Positions 1 to 7,720 of a stretch of DNA of 64,000 bases are shown here, piece by piece. Position 1 is the stretch's first letter, and every line of letters starts with the position of its first letter. This DNA is from a virus. The stretch spans positions 8,517 through 72,516 of the IMG/VR virus record IMGVR_UViG_3300030329_003698; one strand, given 5' to 3'. The position numbers and the translations under genes are program-made. Below the pieces are notes generated by a model. It had not been told where the DNA came from and did not search any database. It saw nothing but the letters and a program-made list of their open reading frames with translations.

Positions 1-2
1 TC

Positions 3-1895
3 TCTCATAGCGACTGTATGCACCTTTACACGACATACTTTCGCAGCAATCGAACCGATAGTAACGACGCAGTTGGATGTATGGGTCTAGGGAGTAAGTC
101 TCCTTTCGCCTACAGTGATAGTTTTACTGTCGAGTCTTTCTTTAACGGTGAGCATCGTACTTATACCGCTTATAAGAACGAAGACGACGAACCCGTCTTT
201 GCCCTTCTCAACACTCAGATTACCTCTGAACCTAACGGCTTGAGGGTTAGCTTCCCTGTTAAGTGCGAAGGTTACGATAACGATATTCAGGAGTTTAAGA
301 ACGAAGCCGAAGACCTCTATAAGTGGTTTAAGGTTGCTCCTAAGATTACTGGTCAGTCTATTGAGATTGTGCCGGAAAGTTATTTTATCAAAGGTGATGG
401 TTGGGCTGTTCGTAAAATCGACAGGCATGCCGATTACTATGCTGTTGCCGTTATGGGACAGGTCGCCTATCCTATTGAACGAGATAACTTTGACGATGAC
501 AATGAAACTCGTCAAATCCTAAACACTAATATTACTATTCAGTTTGATATTGGTGAACTTAGTGTTACTCCGTCTCGTGAGTCTCTCAGCTACAATAAGC
601 ACACTAAGGAATCTATCGTTAGGAAATGTGTTGAGATTAGAGAGAAAGCTCAACGTGTAGCTGAAGAATCTATCTCAGAGGCAAAGACCCTCTGGGATGC
701 TAGAGTTGCCCATGTTAACATTACCAGAAGTAGTGGCTTGCTTGGTGGACTCTCTAAGACAATTGATGCCACTGGTATTAAGTGGAACAATACTGACCTG
801 TTTGATAACAACTTTGGTCAGATTTATATTGGAGATATTGAAGGCCTCATTGTTAAAGTTTATTACAGGGATGGATGGAAGAAAGCAGTACAAACAGACG
901 ATGTTAGTAAACTGCTGGTAGACCCTAACGCCGCCATCTTTGTTGATGACCTTAAGCGCGGTGGAATCAGTCGCATTAAGCATCATGTTAAGGAGAATAC
1001 CTCCAGCGGCAGGTATGAACGCAATGATAGCAAGTTTAAGGTTTATAGGGTAACTGGTACTGAGGAGGCTATTGCTAAGTTCCGCGAACTGGTGGGGTGT
1101 GATGAAAGTCACATCAACAAGACCTCCGACCTTGATAAGCCTATTAGCAACAGGTCTTACGATACAGAAAAACGCACCAGCGTTGCCAGATGGAACGGTA
1201 GGACTTATAGTTGGAAGAAAGGTCAGAACTGGAGTGATGTTGATATTGACCTTAACGACGGTGGTTATTTCGTAAGGATTGACCGCTATGAACTTACTCA
1301 AACGCACGGAATGTATCCTAACCTTGAAACTCTTAGTGATGTTGTAGACCACCTTAACGCCCTTGGTTACGACATTGATAAAGATAAGATTTATGGTATC
1401 AAGAATGTCGTCTGGAATAGAGCTAAGTTCCAGAAGTTGGTTCACTCGGAAGGTAAATGGGTTGACATTACCCAGCTTGCCCAAAAGGTGGCTAAAAATA
1501 TTAGTGAAGAAGATAAGCAACTTATCGAAGACAGAATGTCTGTCAGGGATATGTTTGGCAATCTTGGGATAGACGTTAAAGAGATTAGGAAAGTTGCTCG
1601 TAAGACCGCTACTGAAAACAATGGTCTTAGACAGATTGTTGCTCTCAAAGAATACTATGATAAGCAACAGGAAGAGAAGAAGGCAGAAGATATTTATCAT
1701 CTGTGCAGGATTTACAAAACCCTGCCTGACAAGGTTGAGAATAAGCACGCACCCCATCTTGAAGCGTGCATTGATAAGTACCCTCTGATTAAAGTTGTGT
1801 CCAAAAGATATTACGGAATTGAAGAGGATATGGTTGAAGAACTCGCTCGTTATGTTGACCTGATTGAGAGAGAGAACAATGCCCAGCTACGTTAA
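3..1895 (+). CDS. rIIA: RIIA-like GHKL ATPase, 5' end cut off by the window
   Basis: The frame is open to the window edge with no stop before the ATG at 18, so the true start lies upstream and the ATG at 18 is internal. The first visible residues carry the lid-region motif GLGSKSPFAYSD, typical of T4 rIIA-type proteins, which belong to the GHKL (gyrase, Hsp90, histidine kinase, MutL) ATPase superfamily. The N-box and first glycine box are missing because they lie outside the window. In T4, rIIA with rIIB acts at the membrane in lysis inhibition and exclusion of other phages. The rIIB homologue follows at 2660, which supports the call. Codon use is strongly biased: TTA, CTA and TCA are rare, leaving a long spurious open frame on the other strand. 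Confidence 0.85.
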   Translation, partial: SHSDCMHLYTTYFRSNRTDSNDAVGCMGLGSKSPFAYSDSFTVESFFNGEHRTYTAYKNEDDEPVFALLNTQITSEPNGLRVSFPVKCEGYDNDIQEFKNEAEDLYKWFKVAPKITGQSIEIVPESYFIKGDGWAVRKIDRHADYYAVAVMGQVAYPIERDNFDDDNETRQILNTNITIQFDIGELSVTPSRESLSYNKHTKESIVRKCVEIREKAQRVAEESISEAKTLWDARVAHVNITRSSGLLGGLSKTIDATGIKWNNTDLFDNNFGQIYIGDIEGLIVKVYYRDGWKKAVQTDDVSKLLVDPNAAIFVDDLKRGGISRIKHHVKENTSSGRYERNDSKFKVYRVTGTEEAIAKFRELVGCDESHINKTSDLDKPISNRSYDTEKRTSVARWNGRTYSWKKGQNWSDVDIDLNDGGYFVRIDRYELTQTHGMYPNLETLSDVVDHLNALGYDIDKDKIYGIKNVVWNRAKFQKLVHSEGKWVDITQLAQKVAKNISEEDKQLIEDRMSVRDMFGNLGIDVKEIRKVARKTATENNGLRQIVALKEYYDKQQEEKKAEDIYHLCRIYKTLPDKVENKHAPHLEACIDKYPLIKVVSKRYYGIEEDMVEELARYVDLIERENNAQLR

Positions 1896-2133
1896 GGGTG
1901 GAGACTTTACCTGTGGTAAAGTGAGATTGTTTGACCCATCTAATTCTCCATACATGAAAAAAGAGAAGGTGGTCAAAAAGGTAATCAGTTTTCTTAATGG
2001 CGCACACAGAAGGAGACAGTTAGAGAAAGCGTTTGCAAAACTAAACATCGACGAAGTTATTATGATTGGAATGTTAACCGAAAAACTGGTTGACAGAAAA
2101 GTAGAAGAAGCACTAAAGGATGTAAGCGAATGA
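1879..2133 (+). CDS. Small basic protein between rIIA and rIIB, unknown function
   Basis: 84 residues with no family recognised. I chose the ATG at 1879 over an upstream TTG at 1864 because it follows a purine-rich GAGAGAGAGA stretch suitable for ribosome binding. The gene overlaps the end of the rIIA-like gene by 17 bases and the next gene by 4, so it is translationally coupled. The middle is basic and probably helical (RRRQLEKAF), followed by an acidic C-terminus. It may be a small partner of the rII proteins, but only position supports that. Confidence 0.7.
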   Translation: MPSYVKGGDFTCGKVRLFDPSNSPYMKKEKVVKKVISFLNGAHRRRQLEKAFAKLNIDEVIMIGMLTEKLVDRKVEEALKDVSE

Positions 2134-2561
2134 CAAAGACCACAATTGTTCTGTCTGCTATTATTGCAACTCTGGTAAACTACACTGTTTATCTTCAGTC
2201 TAAAACATCAAGGCTTGAACATCTAGTTCAAATGTCTGATGCAAGGAGTGGTATCAACCAAGAGTGGGCTGATGAAATTACCCACATTATGCTTAACAAG
2301 CTAAGTCAGGAAAACGAAGAGGGTATGAGAAATCAGGGCAGGATGGAAGGTATTGTTGAGTACCTTACTAACCCCAAGGAATATCATTCCGTTTGGCATG
2401 AGGGTTATCAGCACGGTCTTAACCAGAGTGAAGAAATGGCTAAGATGGAAAAGGGAGAATTGTTCCCTACCGACAAGCCAATGCCGGTTAAGCCCGATGT
2501 TATCAAAAAGCCTGACTTCGATAAGAAGATTGAGAAGACTCAGGATACTGGTGGGGAATAG
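2130..2561 (+). CDS. N-terminally membrane-anchored small protein, unknown function
   Basis: 143 residues. The first ~22 form a hydrophobic segment (VLSAIIATLVNYTVYL) that reads as an N-terminal anchor, followed by a soluble, probably helical region and a proline/lysine-rich tail. The start overlaps the previous stop (ATGA). It lies between the rIIA and rIIB homologues and upstream of a terminator-like hairpin, so it ends that transcription unit. Position and topology suggest an envelope-associated early protein. No homology is recognised. Confidence 0.7.
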   Translation: MTKTTIVLSAIIATLVNYTVYLQSKTSRLEHLVQMSDARSGINQEWADEITHIMLNKLSQENEEGMRNQGRMEGIVEYLTNPKEYHSVWHEGYQHGLNQSEEMAKMEKGELFPTDKPMPVKPDVIKKPDFDKKIEKTQDTGGE

Positions 2562-2567
2562 ATTAGC

Positions 2568-2640
2568 GCGGGGCTTTATGAGCCTCGCTAGGGTAACGGT
2601 CTTACCCCCCCACTCAAGATCACCTAGCGGGGTTCTTTTA
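2568..2640 (+). terminator. Terminator with competing hairpins before rIIB
   Basis: CCTCGCTAGG (2583-2592) can pair with CCTAGCGGGG (2623-2632), giving a 10-bp stem with one wobble, followed by TTCTTTTA. Its 5' arm can alternatively pair with GCGGGGCT (2568-2575). A third hairpin, GGGTAA/TTACCC, lies in the loop (2591-2607). It is probably rho-independent, and the mutually exclusive pairings could allow read-through control of the rIIB gene. Confidence 0.6.
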
Positions 2641-2659
2641 ACACAAGAAAGGTATTGAG

Positions 2660-3514
2660 ATGAATTACATTGTCAGCGGAAACGGAACGATTACTATTGT
2701 TATTGATAACCAGAGTTTCACGGTTGGTTACGACCATCCTAACTACATGGCTATCAAAGAATGTATCGTTAATGACGATGCAGAAAACATTGTTGAACTG
2801 ATTGACATTCCCTCTGCTATCGAAGATTATGCAGAAGGTAAGGTCACTGTTACTGATGGTGTTCTTCGCTATGATGGTGAGGAAATCCACAACAGTCTTA
2901 CTGAGCGCATTATGGGAATGATGCGTAACGGTTTTCCCTTCGAGCCTATGGTTAAGTTCTTGGCTAACGTCTTGGAAAACCATAGTAATCGTGCTGTTCA
3001 AGAACTGTATACGTTCCTTGAGCATAAGAATCTTCCTATCACAGAAGATGGTTGCTTCCTTGCTTATAAGGCTGTGACTAGTGATTATAAGGATAAGTGG
3101 TCTCGCACCATTGATAACAGTGTTGGCGAGACTGTTAGTATGCAGCGTCGTAAGGTTAATGATGACTGTAGCGTTGGCTGTTCTGATGGTCTTCACTGTG
3201 GAGCATTGGAATATGTCGAAGGTTATCGGGCCGAACACGCTGGTGACCGTGTAGTCATCGTTAAGGTTAACCCCAAGGATGTTGTGTCGGTCCCAACTGA
3301 CTGCGAATGTCAGAAGGTCCGAACCTGTGAGTATCAGGTTATTGCTGATTACGAAGGTCCGCTTAAAAGCCTTCTTCACAAGGGAGAAGACGGTGAGGCT
3401 TGGACCGAAGATGAGTTTAACGAGTTTATGTCTAACCTTATGGGTTTGTCCGACGTGGAAGAATCCGACGAGCAGGATTACCTTGAAAGTCCTAACGAGG
3501 GCATGGACAATTAA
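2660..3514 (+). CDS. rIIB: RIIB-like protein
   Basis: 284 residues, close to the T4 rIIB length. The central region contains the family signature around NRAVQELYTFLEH, LPITEDGCFLAYKAV and a later C..GLHCGALEYV segment. I recognise these from rIIB-like proteins of many tailed phages. The acidic C-terminus has no obvious domain. An AAAGG Shine-Dalgarno lies about 8 bases before the ATG. The gene has its own leader after the terminator at 2583-2640, so it may be regulated separately from rIIA. It stops within the start of the next gene. Confidence 0.85.
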   Translation: MNYIVSGNGTITIVIDNQSFTVGYDHPNYMAIKECIVNDDAENIVELIDIPSAIEDYAEGKVTVTDGVLRYDGEEIHNSLTERIMGMMRNGFPFEPMVKFLANVLENHSNRAVQELYTFLEHKNLPITEDGCFLAYKAVTSDYKDKWSRTIDNSVGETVSMQRRKVNDDCSVGCSDGLHCGALEYVEGYRAEHAGDRVVIVKVNPKDVVSVPTDCECQKVRTCEYQVIADYEGPLKSLLHKGEDGEAWTEDEFNEFMSNLMGLSDVEESDEQDYLESPNEGMDN

Positions 3515-3846
3515 TGGTAGAGCCACCTGATGGCTTTAAGGTATCGTGGCCTATATTAATTTGCTTTCTTATATGTTTTGGGATTTCATTTATAAACACA
3601 TTTCTCGAACAGTGTTCTATACCTGACCCCCCAGACTGGCTTTTTGGAACTAAGACAAAACCACCCAAGAAGATTAAGAAAAGGAAGATTGCCAAAACTT
3701 CTACTAAGCTAATTGATGAAGCCGTGTTATTCCTTTGCTGCTTAGGAGAAAAGAAAAGAAATGTTGAGCGTGTGCTTAAAGATTTAAGTACCAAGAAGAA
3801 ATACGATAAAGTAGAAGACTTAATAAAAGGCTTTTACAAATCGTGA
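3514..3846 (+). CDS. Single-pass membrane protein with RuvA-C-like tail, unknown function
   Basis: 110 residues. A hydrophobic segment at about residues 12-30 (ILICFLICFGISFINTF) is followed by a very basic stretch (KPPKKIKKRKIAK), as in a membrane anchor with a cytoplasmic basic side. The C-terminal ~45 residues (EAVLFLCCLGEKKRNVERVL) resemble the small helical RuvA C-terminal/UBA-like domain, which is a weak similarity. The gene overlaps the rIIB stop and is followed by a strong terminator at 3849-3885, so it closes the rIIB unit. Confidence 0.65.
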   Translation: MVEPPDGFKVSWPILICFLICFGISFINTFLEQCSIPDPPDWLFGTKTKPPKKIKKRKIAKTSTKLIDEAVLFLCCLGEKKRNVERVLKDLSTKKKYDKVEDLIKGFYKS

Positions 3847-3848
3847 TT

Positions 3849-3885
3849 GAAAGGGTGGGGGTTTTTACTCTCACCCTTTCTTTTT
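3849..3885 (+). terminator. Rho-independent terminator
   Basis: GAAAGGGTG (3849-3857) pairs perfectly with CACCCTTTC (3872-3880) around a 14-base loop and is followed by TTTTT. The Shine-Dalgarno GGAGGT of the next gene begins only four bases after the T-run. The next gene is therefore expressed either by read-through or from an unseen start. Confidence 0.85.
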
Positions 3886-3896
3886 ATGGAGGTGTT

Positions 3897-4445
3897 ATGA
3901 ACAGACTTAAAGGCATGGCGTGTTATTTGTGCGGCCCAATGGACAGAGTTCCAGATGGTGGTATTGTTTGGCGGGAAGACATAACCCCTCAACTTAAAGA
4001 GTTGGGTGTTGGTGTTCTGGACCCATGCAAGAAGCCAAGCGAGTACGCAACCGAAGATAACGACACTAGAGAGTTAATAGAAAAACACAAAAAAGACCTT
4101 AAGTTTTTTGAGGTTTCTGAGATAATGAAACCGATATGTGCTGTTGACCTCAGAATGGTTGACATAGCACATTTTCTCATTATGTATCTTGACCTAGATG
4201 TTCATATGTGTGGGTCATACCATGAGGCTTTTGTTGCCGTTGGACAGAAGAAGCCCGTGTTAGTTATGTGTAAGCAGGGAAAGCACAATCTACCAAACTG
4301 GATGTTTGGGGCTGTTCCACACCAGATGGTTTTTAGTAACTGGTTTCAATTGATGGAGTATCTACACCACATAAACTCAGACAAACAAGTAGACCATATG
4401 AATCGTTGGAGATTTTTTGACTTTAATAAAGTATACGGAGTATAA
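3897..4445 (+). CDS. Nucleoside 2-deoxyribosyltransferase-like protein
   Basis: 182 residues. I chose the ATG at 3897 because GGAGGT lies five bases upstream; an in-frame GTG at 3843 would start inside the terminator. The N-terminus (YLCGPMDRVPDGGIVWRED) and the later MCGSYHEAFVA segment resemble the nucleoside 2-deoxyribosyltransferase fold, in which a glutamate in a G-T/S-x-x-E motif is catalytic. Such enzymes move or hydrolyse the deoxyribose-base bond and in phages may salvage or edit nucleotides. The family call is moderate and the substrate is unknown. The stop codon lies inside a TATAAT element used by the next unit. Confidence 0.55.
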   Translation: MNRLKGMACYLCGPMDRVPDGGIVWREDITPQLKELGVGVLDPCKKPSEYATEDNDTRELIEKHKKDLKFFEVSEIMKPICAVDLRMVDIAHFLIMYLDLDVHMCGSYHEAFVAVGQKKPVLVMCKQGKHNLPNWMFGAVPHQMVFSNWFQLMEYLHHINSDKQVDHMNRWRFFDFNKVYGV

Positions 4446-4446
4446 T
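4417..4446 (+). promoter_or_regulatory. Sigma70-like promoter overlapping a stop codon
   Basis: TTGACT (4417-4422), an 18-base spacer, then TATAAT (4441-4446), inside the motif GTATAATATACTA. The TAA stop of the upstream gene is contained in the -10 box. The predicted start of transcription is about 4453, at the ATG (4452) of the next gene, so the next message would be leaderless or the promoter serves genes further down. Confidence 0.55.
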
Positions 4447-4451
4447 ATACT

Positions 4452-4694
4452 ATGGCGCGACAAAGACGAGCTAACAGGGTTCCCACAAAACAGGAACCTT
4501 ACAAATACCCCACTAGGTATGGCAGCCACTCTTCTATGATTGATGAAGAAAAAACTGCTGAACTAGAAGATAAAAACATGGTTGTTCTAGAAGACGAACA
4601 CGGGTACTATACAACATACAGAGACAGACTGGACACAGGACTATCAGATCCAAAAAGATATTCGGTTGGTAGATTAAATTTCTACAAAAGTTAA
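4452..4694 (+). CDS. Small basic/acidic protein, unknown function
   Basis: 80 residues, not recognised. The N-terminus is basic (RQRRANR), the middle acidic, and tyrosines are frequent. There is no Shine-Dalgarno; the ATG lies about six bases after the TATAAT at 4441, so leaderless translation or a downstream start is possible. Sixty bases without an obvious signal separate it from the next gene. Confidence 0.6.
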   Translation: MARQRRANRVPTKQEPYKYPTRYGSHSSMIDEEKTAELEDKNMVVLEDEHGYYTTYRDRLDTGLSDPKRYSVGRLNFYKS

Positions 4695-4760
4695 ATTTTG
4701 TCTTTTGAAAACTTTCCTGATGTGGTTCGGATAGTCTGGAACTTTTGAGGGCCAGTGAAA

Positions 4761-5294
4761 ATGGAAACTAAGATAACCCTAAACCCAGCAGAGCAACTAC
4801 TCTGCAAGATGATCGCTTCCGAGAGACACAAAACTGCTCGAAGCGCTGGAGTTAGGAATAGCAGAGTGGGCGATCAGTCCGACGAAGAGACTGACCTTGA
4901 AGGCGTTGCTGCGGAGTTAGCATTTGCCAAGTTTTACGGCCAATATCCAACCGGTGTTTTTGATATTGGGGCTAGATCATCAAAAAAAGGAGAGGACAAG
5001 ACTGGCGATATAACAATCAATGGTTTTATTGTTGATGTTAAAGCCACGACATATTCCAGCGGAAGACTCATAGCCGCTGAATGGAAGGACCATTCTCATA
5101 TTGACTTCTACGCTCTTGTCGTAGGGGTGTTTCCAAAATATGAGATTAAAGGTGTTATGTCTACAGAAGAACTTATCCAGCCAGACAGGCTTAACTATCT
5201 TCCCCGTGGCAGAAACAAAGTTTATCAAGCAACACAACCCGAACTAACATTTCCTGAAGAGTTGGAGAATAAAAATGTTACACATTCAATTTAA
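4761..5294 (+). CDS. PD-(D/E)XK-type nuclease-like protein
   Basis: 177 residues from the ATG at 4761, which has GAGG at good spacing; a GTG six bases earlier is possible. An early glutamate-rich helix (DLEGVAAELAFAKF) is followed by GDITINGFIVDVKAT. This is the E ... D ... D/E-x-K layout of restriction-endonuclease-fold nucleases, with the lysine in DVKAT. Phages use such enzymes for host DNA degradation, repair or packaging. Length and motif order fit; the specific role is unknown. It overlaps the start of the DUF1501 gene by 20 bases, so the two are co-translated. Confidence 0.55.
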   Translation: METKITLNPAEQLLCKMIASERHKTARSAGVRNSRVGDQSDEETDLEGVAAELAFAKFYGQYPTGVFDIGARSSKKGEDKTGDITINGFIVDVKATTYSSGRLIAAEWKDHSHIDFYALVVGVFPKYEIKGVMSTEELIQPDRLNYLPRGRNKVYQATQPELTFPEELENKNVTHSI

Positions 5295-6516
5295 CAGACG
5301 TGACTTCATGAAGGTTGGCGCTGTTGGCGCTGGTCTATCTGCTATGGGCTTGTCAGATGCTCACGCAGACTCAATGCCCATTAACGACAAGTCTGTTATC
5401 TGGGTTTGGTTGGGTGGTGGCGCGACACAAGTTGAAACCTTCGATCCGAAGCCTATGGCTCCTGAAGGCATCAAGGCTGCAAATGGATCTATAATGACTA
5501 GGGGAGATTTTCTCATTGGTGCAGACTTTATGAGATTGTCAACCATAGCGGACAAGATCTCTGTTGTGCGATCATTCAGCCACAAAAATGCCAGCCACAG
5601 AACTGGTACACATTGGGTTATGACCGGACATAATTCAACTGACAATACTCCCCAATCCATGCAGCAAGAGCCGTCCTATGGTTCGATTCTGTCTTCCCTG
5701 TACGGGGCGAATCACCCCCTCTCAGGGATGCCAAGCTACGTCAGGGTCAACGGGATCAGCTTCGACGGTCCAGCGTGGCTGGGGAGCCAATACAAGCCCT
5801 ACGAAGCCAAAGGAGAGGGCGTTGACAACCTCAAATCTCGGATCGAAGGAGACCGGTTTGTCGAACGTAAAGATTTAGTAGGTAGCTTCGACAAGCTCAA
5901 GCTAACTAACGATCTTGAAACTTGGGGAGACCTAAGAAAACAATCGTATAGCCTCATCTTAGGAAAGGCTAGCGAAGCGTTTGATCTAAAAAATGAGCCA
6001 GAACGAACTCGAAAAAGGTATGGAGATGTTGGGATAGCAAAACAACTACTTCTTGCTCGTAGACTCGTTGAGAACGGTACTAAGTTTGTAACACTGCATT
6101 ACGGTGGCTGGGATATGCACAGCAACATCTCAAAGTCCTTACACAACAGAGTCCCTCCGCTTGACCACGCTCTGACTACGTTGATAAACGATCTCGAAGC
6201 AAAGGGGATGACCAAGGATGTACTTCTTGTTGTTACCGGCGAGTTTGGTCGTACTTATCGTATTAATAAAAATGGTGGACGAGATCATTGGCCACAACTT
6301 AGCCCGCTTATGTTTAGCGGTGGCGACTTTGATATGGGTAGAGCAATTGGTGAATCCACATCCAAGGCTGAAAGACCTAAGACAGACGCTTTTGGTCCAA
6401 TGGATGTAACAGCCACACTATTCAGTCACTTTGGTATTGATCCACAAATTCAAAAGACCGACTTTGCCGGTAGGCCCAGATACTTCGTTGACGAAAAAGC
6501 AAGGGTTATTCTATGA
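5275..6516 (+). CDS. DUF1501 family protein with Tat signal
   Basis: 413 residues. The N-terminus NRRDFMKVGAVGAGLSAMGL and the following AHA form a twin-arginine export signal with cleavage near residue 31. Family hallmarks of DUF1501 (alkaline-phosphatase/sulfatase-like fold) are visible: WVWLGGGATQVETFDPKP, SHRTGTHWVMTGH, LHYGGWDMHSN, VVTGEFGRT and GRDHWPQLSP. It would be exported folded to the periplasm of the host. The biochemical activity of the family is not settled. DUF1501 genes are extremely numerous in Planctomycetota, which suggests host origin. It overlaps the nuclease-like gene upstream and the Fe-S carrier gene downstream, so it is embedded in the phage operon and is not a stray insertion. 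Confidence 0.9.
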   Translation: MLHIQFNRRDFMKVGAVGAGLSAMGLSDAHADSMPINDKSVIWVWLGGGATQVETFDPKPMAPEGIKAANGSIMTRGDFLIGADFMRLSTIADKISVVRSFSHKNASHRTGTHWVMTGHNSTDNTPQSMQQEPSYGSILSSLYGANHPLSGMPSYVRVNGISFDGPAWLGSQYKPYEAKGEGVDNLKSRIEGDRFVERKDLVGSFDKLKLTNDLETWGDLRKQSYSLILGKASEAFDLKNEPERTRKRYGDVGIAKQLLLARRLVENGTKFVTLHYGGWDMHSNISKSLHNRVPPLDHALTTLINDLEAKGMTKDVLLVVTGEFGRTYRINKNGGRDHWPQLSPLMFSGGDFDMGRAIGESTSKAERPKTDAFGPMDVTATLFSHFGIDPQIQKTDFAGRPRYFVDEKARVIL

Positions 6517-6839
6517 TAACATTTACAGACGCAGCAGTAGACAAGCTAAAAGAGTTCAGCCAAGACCATCCAACCGCATTGCTCAGAGTCGGTGTGATGG
6601 GTGGCGGCTGTAGCGGCTTTGAATACAAGATGGGGTTTATTGAACAAGAAGAAGTTGACGACAAAACATTCAGCAAGCACAAGCAGGGTGAATTGGATTT
6701 TGTGGTTGACAAAAAAAGCGAGCCGTTTATTCAAGGCTGCACTGTTGATTGGATTGAGGATCTTATGCAAAGGGGATTTAAATTTGATAACCCAAATTCT
6801 CAAAGATCCTGCGGGTGTGGAAAGAGCTTTAGTGTATGA
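6513..6839 (+). CDS. iscA: IscA/HesB-type iron-sulfur cluster carrier
   Basis: 108 residues, the normal length for A-type Fe-S carriers. The three conserved cysteines are present: C33 in GGGCSGF and C100/C102 in SCGCGKSF. A-type carriers hand Fe-S clusters to apo-proteins in the cytoplasm. Homologues are common in marine phages. Possible clients here are the four-cysteine RecB/Cas4-like nuclease at 38859 or host enzymes; that link is inference. The ATG overlaps the DUF1501 stop. Confidence 0.9.
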   Translation: MITFTDAAVDKLKEFSQDHPTALLRVGVMGGGCSGFEYKMGFIEQEEVDDKTFSKHKQGELDFVVDKKSEPFIQGCTVDWIEDLMQRGFKFDNPNSQRSCGCGKSFSV

Positions 6840-7717
6840 ACCCACTGAAGTGGTATGTCTCTAAATTTCCAGAGGCGTTATACCCTTGTTCTAGCGAAAA
6901 TCAACAAGAGTACGCTAAAAAAGTTATACTCGGCAAACAAAAGATGTCTGAGTCTACCGCTGTAATATGCGGTATAGCTAGAGATATATCACAAAACATC
7001 ATAGCTACTATATCTAGGATCGAATGTCTGGGAGAAATGTTTGATGATTATAGAGTAGTTATATATGAAAACGATTCCGTTGATGGGACCGACATAATTT
7101 TCAAAGAATGGGAAGAGTCTAACTACAAAATAAAAATCATCAGTGAAAAACTTGGCGATAAAAAACATGAATCCAGCACCAACACTGACAGGCTTATAGC
7201 TTTAGCCAATTATAGAAACAAGTATTTAACAGAGATATTTAGTAGAACTAGACAACCAGATTATATTATAGTTACAGACTTAGACCTTAAAGGCGGGTGG
7301 AGTTACGAAGGGATATGCAACAGCTTTGGCTATGATCATTGGAGTGTAATGGGTTCCAATGGTTTATTATATGGTTTATCTGAATCTTCTAAGGATGAAG
7401 ACGGAAATCCTATAATGACCAGAGTTTATTATGATTCTTTAGCTTTCAGAAGAACAGGACATCCACATCCACATATAAGCTCTGAAATTAATGCGTTGTA
7501 TTACAACAGAGGCGAAGAACCCCTCAAAGTCGAATCGTGCTTTGGAGGGGTGGCTTTATATAAACACGAAGCATTCAAACACGGGGCGAGATACTCTGGC
7601 CCAGACTGCGACCACGTTGAACTACACAGGAACATGATAGACTTTGGGATACACGACATATATTTAAACCCCAGCCAAATAGTATTGTACTCTGACGTTA
7701 AATACACACAGGTTTAA
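6836..7717 (+). CDS. Glycosyltransferase, GT-A fold (GT69/Cap59-like)
   Basis: 293 residues. CGIARDISQNIIATISRIE, YENDSVDGTDIIF and the acidic TDLDLKGGW motif give a GT-A arrangement like that of the capsule mannosyltransferase Cap59 family, where the D-x-D binds metal and the nucleotide sugar. The C-terminal half has HPHPHISSEINALYY and several cysteines. It starts inside the Fe-S carrier stop and opens the first glycan cluster. Acceptor and donor are unknown. Confidence 0.75.
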   Translation: MNPLKWYVSKFPEALYPCSSENQQEYAKKVILGKQKMSESTAVICGIARDISQNIIATISRIECLGEMFDDYRVVIYENDSVDGTDIIFKEWEESNYKIKIISEKLGDKKHESSTNTDRLIALANYRNKYLTEIFSRTRQPDYIIVTDLDLKGGWSYEGICNSFGYDHWSVMGSNGLLYGLSESSKDEDGNPIMTRVYYDSLAFRRTGHPHPHISSEINALYYNRGEEPLKVESCFGGVALYKHEAFKHGARYSGPDCDHVELHRNMIDFGIHDIYLNPSQIVLYSDVKYTQV

Positions 7718-7720
7718 ATT

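Noticed and set aside
675-1757. A 360-codon open frame on the minus strand over the rIIA-like gene
   Set aside because: It has no ribosome site, runs opposite to every gene, and is explained by codon bias of the real rIIA gene.
2624-3526. A 300-codon minus-strand frame covering rIIB
   Set aside because: Mirror of the rIIB reading frame; no family resemblance and it would include the terminator.
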